Below, piece by piece: positions 13,674 through 15,610 of a stretch of 15,610 nt of DNA. Under the pieces are notes generated by a model, which had not been told where the DNA came from, ran no database searches, and saw only the letters and a program-made list of their open reading frames with translations. This stretch comes from JAEUOS01 sp031423955 (lineage in GTDB: Bacteria > Pseudomonadota > Gammaproteobacteria > Burkholderiales > JAEUOS01), in the NCBI GenBank assembly GCA_031423955.1, contig JANPGJ010000459.1, forward strand, positions 1 to 15,610, written 5' to 3'. A program made the translations under genes and the position numbers. Every line of letters begins with the position of its first letter. Positions within the stretch are counted from its first letter, which is position 1.

Positions 13674-14846
13674 ATGACCCTGCCACTGCTCTTTACCCCG
13701 CTCGCCATCCGCGACCTCACCCTCAAGAACCGCGTGGTGGTGGCGCCGATGCACCAGTACTCGGCGCAAAAGGGATTTGCCAACGACTGGCACATCATGA
13801 ATGCCGGCCGCTATGCCGCCGGCGGTGCCGGCCTGGTGATTGTCGAATCGACCAAGGTCGAGCGGCGCGGCTGCGGCACCGTCGGCGACCTTGGACTGTG
13901 GGACGATGCTTTCGTCCCGGGGCTCACACGCATCGTCGACCTGATTCATCACTGCGGCGCAGCGGCAGGCATCCAGCTCGGACACTCGGGCCGCAAGTCG
14001 CGCATGCAGCGGCCGTGGGAAGGCGGCAAGCCGTTGTTGCGCGACAGCGCGGCCGGCGCCGCGGTCGACGACTGGGAGGCCTGGCAGCTGGTGGGCCCAA
14101 GCGCCCTCGCGGCCGACGAGAGCTCGCCCGTACCGCACGCCTTGTCGCCAAGCGAGATTGCCGCCGTTGTCGAGGCCTGGGGCAAGGCCGCTGCACGGGC
14201 GCACACGGCCGGTTTCGATCTGTTGGAAATCCACGCCGCGCACGGCTACCTGCTGCACCAGTTTCTTTCGCCGCAGGCCAATCAGCGCAGCGACCAGTAC
14301 GGCGGCTCAAGTGTGAATCGCATGCGCTTCGCCTGCGAAGTGGTGGAGGCGGTGCGCGCCAACTGGCCGGCGCACAAGCCGCTGTTCCTGCGCGTGTCGG
14401 CCGAGGACGATGCCGGCTGGGGCCCGGCGCAAAGCGTGGTTCTGGCCGAGCGCGTCAAGCCGATGGGGGTCGACGTGATCGACTGCAGTTCCGGCGGCAT
14501 CCTCGCGCGCGCTCCGGCCGGCGCCGCCAGGCCGGCCTACGGCTACCAGGTGCCCTACGCCGAGCAGATCCGCAAGCAGGCCAACATCATGACCATGGCG
14601 GTCGGCCTGATCGTGCACGCCGCACAGGCCGAGCGCATCCTGCAGGAGGGTCGCGCCGACCTGGTGGCATTGGCGCGCGAAATGCTCTACAACCCGAACT
14701 GGGCGATGGACGCCGCCCAGAAGCTTGGCCTCGACCCGCATTTCAACATGCTGCCGCCGCCCTACCAGTACTGGCTCGACCGACGCGCCGTCACGGTGCC
14801 GGAAGTACGCCCATCGACCTTTGCGGGCGCGAGCGGCGACGTCTGA
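13674..14846 (+). CDS. Old yellow enzyme family NADH:flavin oxidoreductase (YqjM/XenA-like), Cys to His variant
   Basis: A 390-residue FMN-dependent TIM barrel. Visible elements are NRVVVAPMHQYS at 19-30, QLGHSGRKS at 101-109, the substrate-binding HAAH at 187-190 within EIHAAHGYLLHQFLSP, the QYGGS stretch near 208-212, and REMLYNPNW at 335-343 near the phosphate site. Such enzymes reduce activated C=C bonds or demethylate, with NAD(P)H as donor. In YqjM and XenA the third residue of the PMC motif is a cysteine that tunes the flavin and binds substrate; here it is His27, while the neighbouring tyrosine is kept (Tyr29). The ATG at 13674 lacks a good ribosome binding site; no better in-frame start is seen. 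It is 80 bases after the Rid gene, probably the same transcript. Confidence 0.92.
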   Translation: MTLPLLFTPLAIRDLTLKNRVVVAPMHQYSAQKGFANDWHIMNAGRYAAGGAGLVIVESTKVERRGCGTVGDLGLWDDAFVPGLTRIVDLIHHCGAAAGIQLGHSGRKSRMQRPWEGGKPLLRDSAAGAAVDDWEAWQLVGPSALAADESSPVPHALSPSEIAAVVEAWGKAAARAHTAGFDLLEIHAAHGYLLHQFLSPQANQRSDQYGGSSVNRMRFACEVVEAVRANWPAHKPLFLRVSAEDDAGWGPAQSVVLAERVKPMGVDVIDCSSGGILARAPAGAARPAYGYQVPYAEQIRKQANIMTMAVGLIVHAAQAERILQEGRADLVALAREMLYNPNWAMDAAQKLGLDPHFNMLPPPYQYWLDRRAVTVPEVRPSTFAGASGDV

Positions 14847-14851
14847 ACCGA

Positions 14852-14870
14852 CACGCCGCGTGCGGGCGTG
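14852..14870 (+). terminator. Hairpin after the old yellow enzyme gene
   Basis: CACGCC (14852-14857), seven-base loop, GGCGTG (14865-14870), starting 6 bases after the stop codon. The 6-bp GC-rich stem is placed where a terminator of the Bug-Rid-OYE transcript is expected, but no T-run follows. The convergent GFA gene ends 80 bases further on. Confidence 0.35.
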
Positions 14871-14949
14871 GCACTGCGCGCGATGCCGGCGTCACCAGGA
14901 AAACCGAGGGAAGTGCCCGGCCGCGATCGCTCCGGCTTCGTAGACGCGG

Positions 14950-15387
14950 TCAGGAACCTTGCGGCCACACAAATTCAGGACGCAGGCCCTCATACACCGG
15001 GCGCCCGTCGTTTGGCCGCGGGACACCGGTGGCGGGGTCATAAAACGCATGGTATGTCGCAGGCAGGTTCGTCGCGTCATACCCCATCAGGTTCGGCACC
15101 ACCACGCGAATGCGCTTCTGCTTGTCGTCGAGCATGATCGGGGTACCGCAGGTTTCGCACACGCACAGTTCCAGCGGGCCACCCGGGTTCTTGGCGTTGA
15201 AAGGCATGCGCTTCAGGCTGCCGGCACCGGCGACGGCGAGGTCGTTGTGCTTGAAAAACACCACGTGGGTGGTGGGTTGGCCGGTGACACTCTTGCACAC
15301 CGAGCAATGGCAGGTGTGGTTGTCGATCGGCTCACTATCGGAATAGGTTTGGTGATGCGCGCATCCGCCTGCGTGTTTGTGTGCCAT
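14950..15387 (-). CDS. GFA/CENP-V-family zinc protein
   Basis: A 145-residue protein. The ATG at 15387 has a near-consensus AGGAGGT 6 bases upstream, so the longer frame to 15459 is rejected. Zinc-ligand motifs of the family are seen: TCHCSVCK at 25-32 (Cys26, Cys28, Cys31) and CVCETCG at 75-81 (Cys75, Cys77, Cys80). The first motif, usually GxCxCG, reads GGCAHH at 7-12, with only Cys9 and two histidines. The family is named after a glutathione-dependent formaldehyde-activating enzyme, but most members have no proven formaldehyde role. GFA proteins are usually about 120-190 residues, so this one is full length. It is convergent with the OYE gene and preceded by an AT-rich stretch. Confidence 0.88.
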   Translation of the reverse strand: MAHKHAGGCAHHQTYSDSEPIDNHTCHCSVCKSVTGQPTTHVVFFKHNDLAVAGAGSLKRMPFNAKNPGGPLELCVCETCGTPIMLDDKQKRIRVVVPNLMGYDATNLPATYHAFYDPATGVPRPNDGRPVYEGLRPEFVWPQGS

Positions 15388-15485
15388 GGTGCGACCTCCT
15401 TGACGTTGGTAGTTGTGGCTGAAAAGACCGGGCAAGAATAGCGCAAAATATAAATTCAAACCATCCGCAATTTGCAGGAGGCCAG
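15388..15485 (-). promoter_or_regulatory. Upstream region of the GFA gene with an AT-rich promoter-like stretch
   Basis: Between the GFA start and the next gene, 15440-15463 is markedly AT-rich. On the minus strand it includes TATATT and TATTCT as -10 candidates, but neither has a well-spaced -35, so the exact promoter is undecided. GCAATTTGC near 15467-15475 is a small dyad. Confidence 0.3.
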
Positions 15486-15610
15486 CTAACGGTTCGGCGT
15501 ATCCGGGCCGGTGTCGTAACGGTCGAGCAAGGGAAAAGCGCTCAATGCCGATGGCTCGAACACCGGCGCCGCGGACCTGACGTGGCGTGGCGTAAGTTGT
15601 GCAAAGGAAG
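15486..15610 (-). CDS. Possible C-terminal end of a gene entering from the right edge
   Basis: On the minus strand a frame is open from the window edge for 40 codons to TAG at 15488-15486, reading SFAQLTPRHV at its start and DRYDTGPDTPNR at its end. Composition and codon choice are plausible for this genome, and a gene upstream of GFA on the same strand would fit, but no domain is recognisable in so short a piece. Confidence 0.35.
   Translation of the reverse strand, partial: SFAQLTPRHVRSAAPVFEPSALSAFPLLDRYDTGPDTPNR

Overview
The window is GC-rich, densely packed DNA with the character of a betaproteobacterial (Burkholderiales-like) chromosome. The main evidence is three genes for Bug/TctC-type periplasmic substrate-binding proteins in about 9 kb, none beside TctA/TctB membrane genes. 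An MmgE/PrpD gene, a flavin reductase of the old yellow enzyme family and a protein with a PEP-CTERM-like tail fit the same picture. This placement is an inference from gene content. I see no tRNA, rRNA, CRISPR array, insertion sequence or phage gene.

Layout, left to right. (1) The 5' part of a WYL-domain regulator on the minus strand is divergent from an exported NHL beta-propeller protein; 421 bases lie between them, with an inverted repeat and a 13-base direct repeat. (2) A minus-strand operon runs Bug protein, MmgE/PrpD protein, cupin, with a TGATG stop/start overlap between the last two. (3) A stand-alone AAA ATPase with DUF4143 features follows a 78-base AT-rich island (16 G/C) that carries dyad symmetries and a possible leaderless promoter. 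(4) An exported serine beta-lactamase-like hydrolase comes next. (5) A repeat-rich secreted protein with a degenerate PEP-CTERM tail lies on the minus strand. (6) A tandem rhodanese lies downstream of a Bug gene broken by one in-frame TAA; between the rhodanese and the PEP-CTERM gene are four back-to-back inverted repeats. (7) A plus-strand cluster runs Bug, RidA-like protein, old yellow enzyme homologue. (8) A GFA-family protein is on the minus strand, and the tail of another minus-strand gene may run off the right edge.

Functionally this looks like an accessory catabolic region: periplasmic binding proteins capture small organic acids, and adjacent enzymes (MmgE/PrpD lyase, cupin, OYE reductase, Rid protein) would act on the imported compounds. 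No substrate can be named from sequence. The unusual points are at residue and regulatory level: Cys to His at the flavin-tuning position of the OYE protein, loss of the RidA Arg and Glu, a single nonsense codon in an otherwise intact Bug gene, and several compact inverted-repeat structures outside genes. I do not see a recognisable new defence or mobile system.
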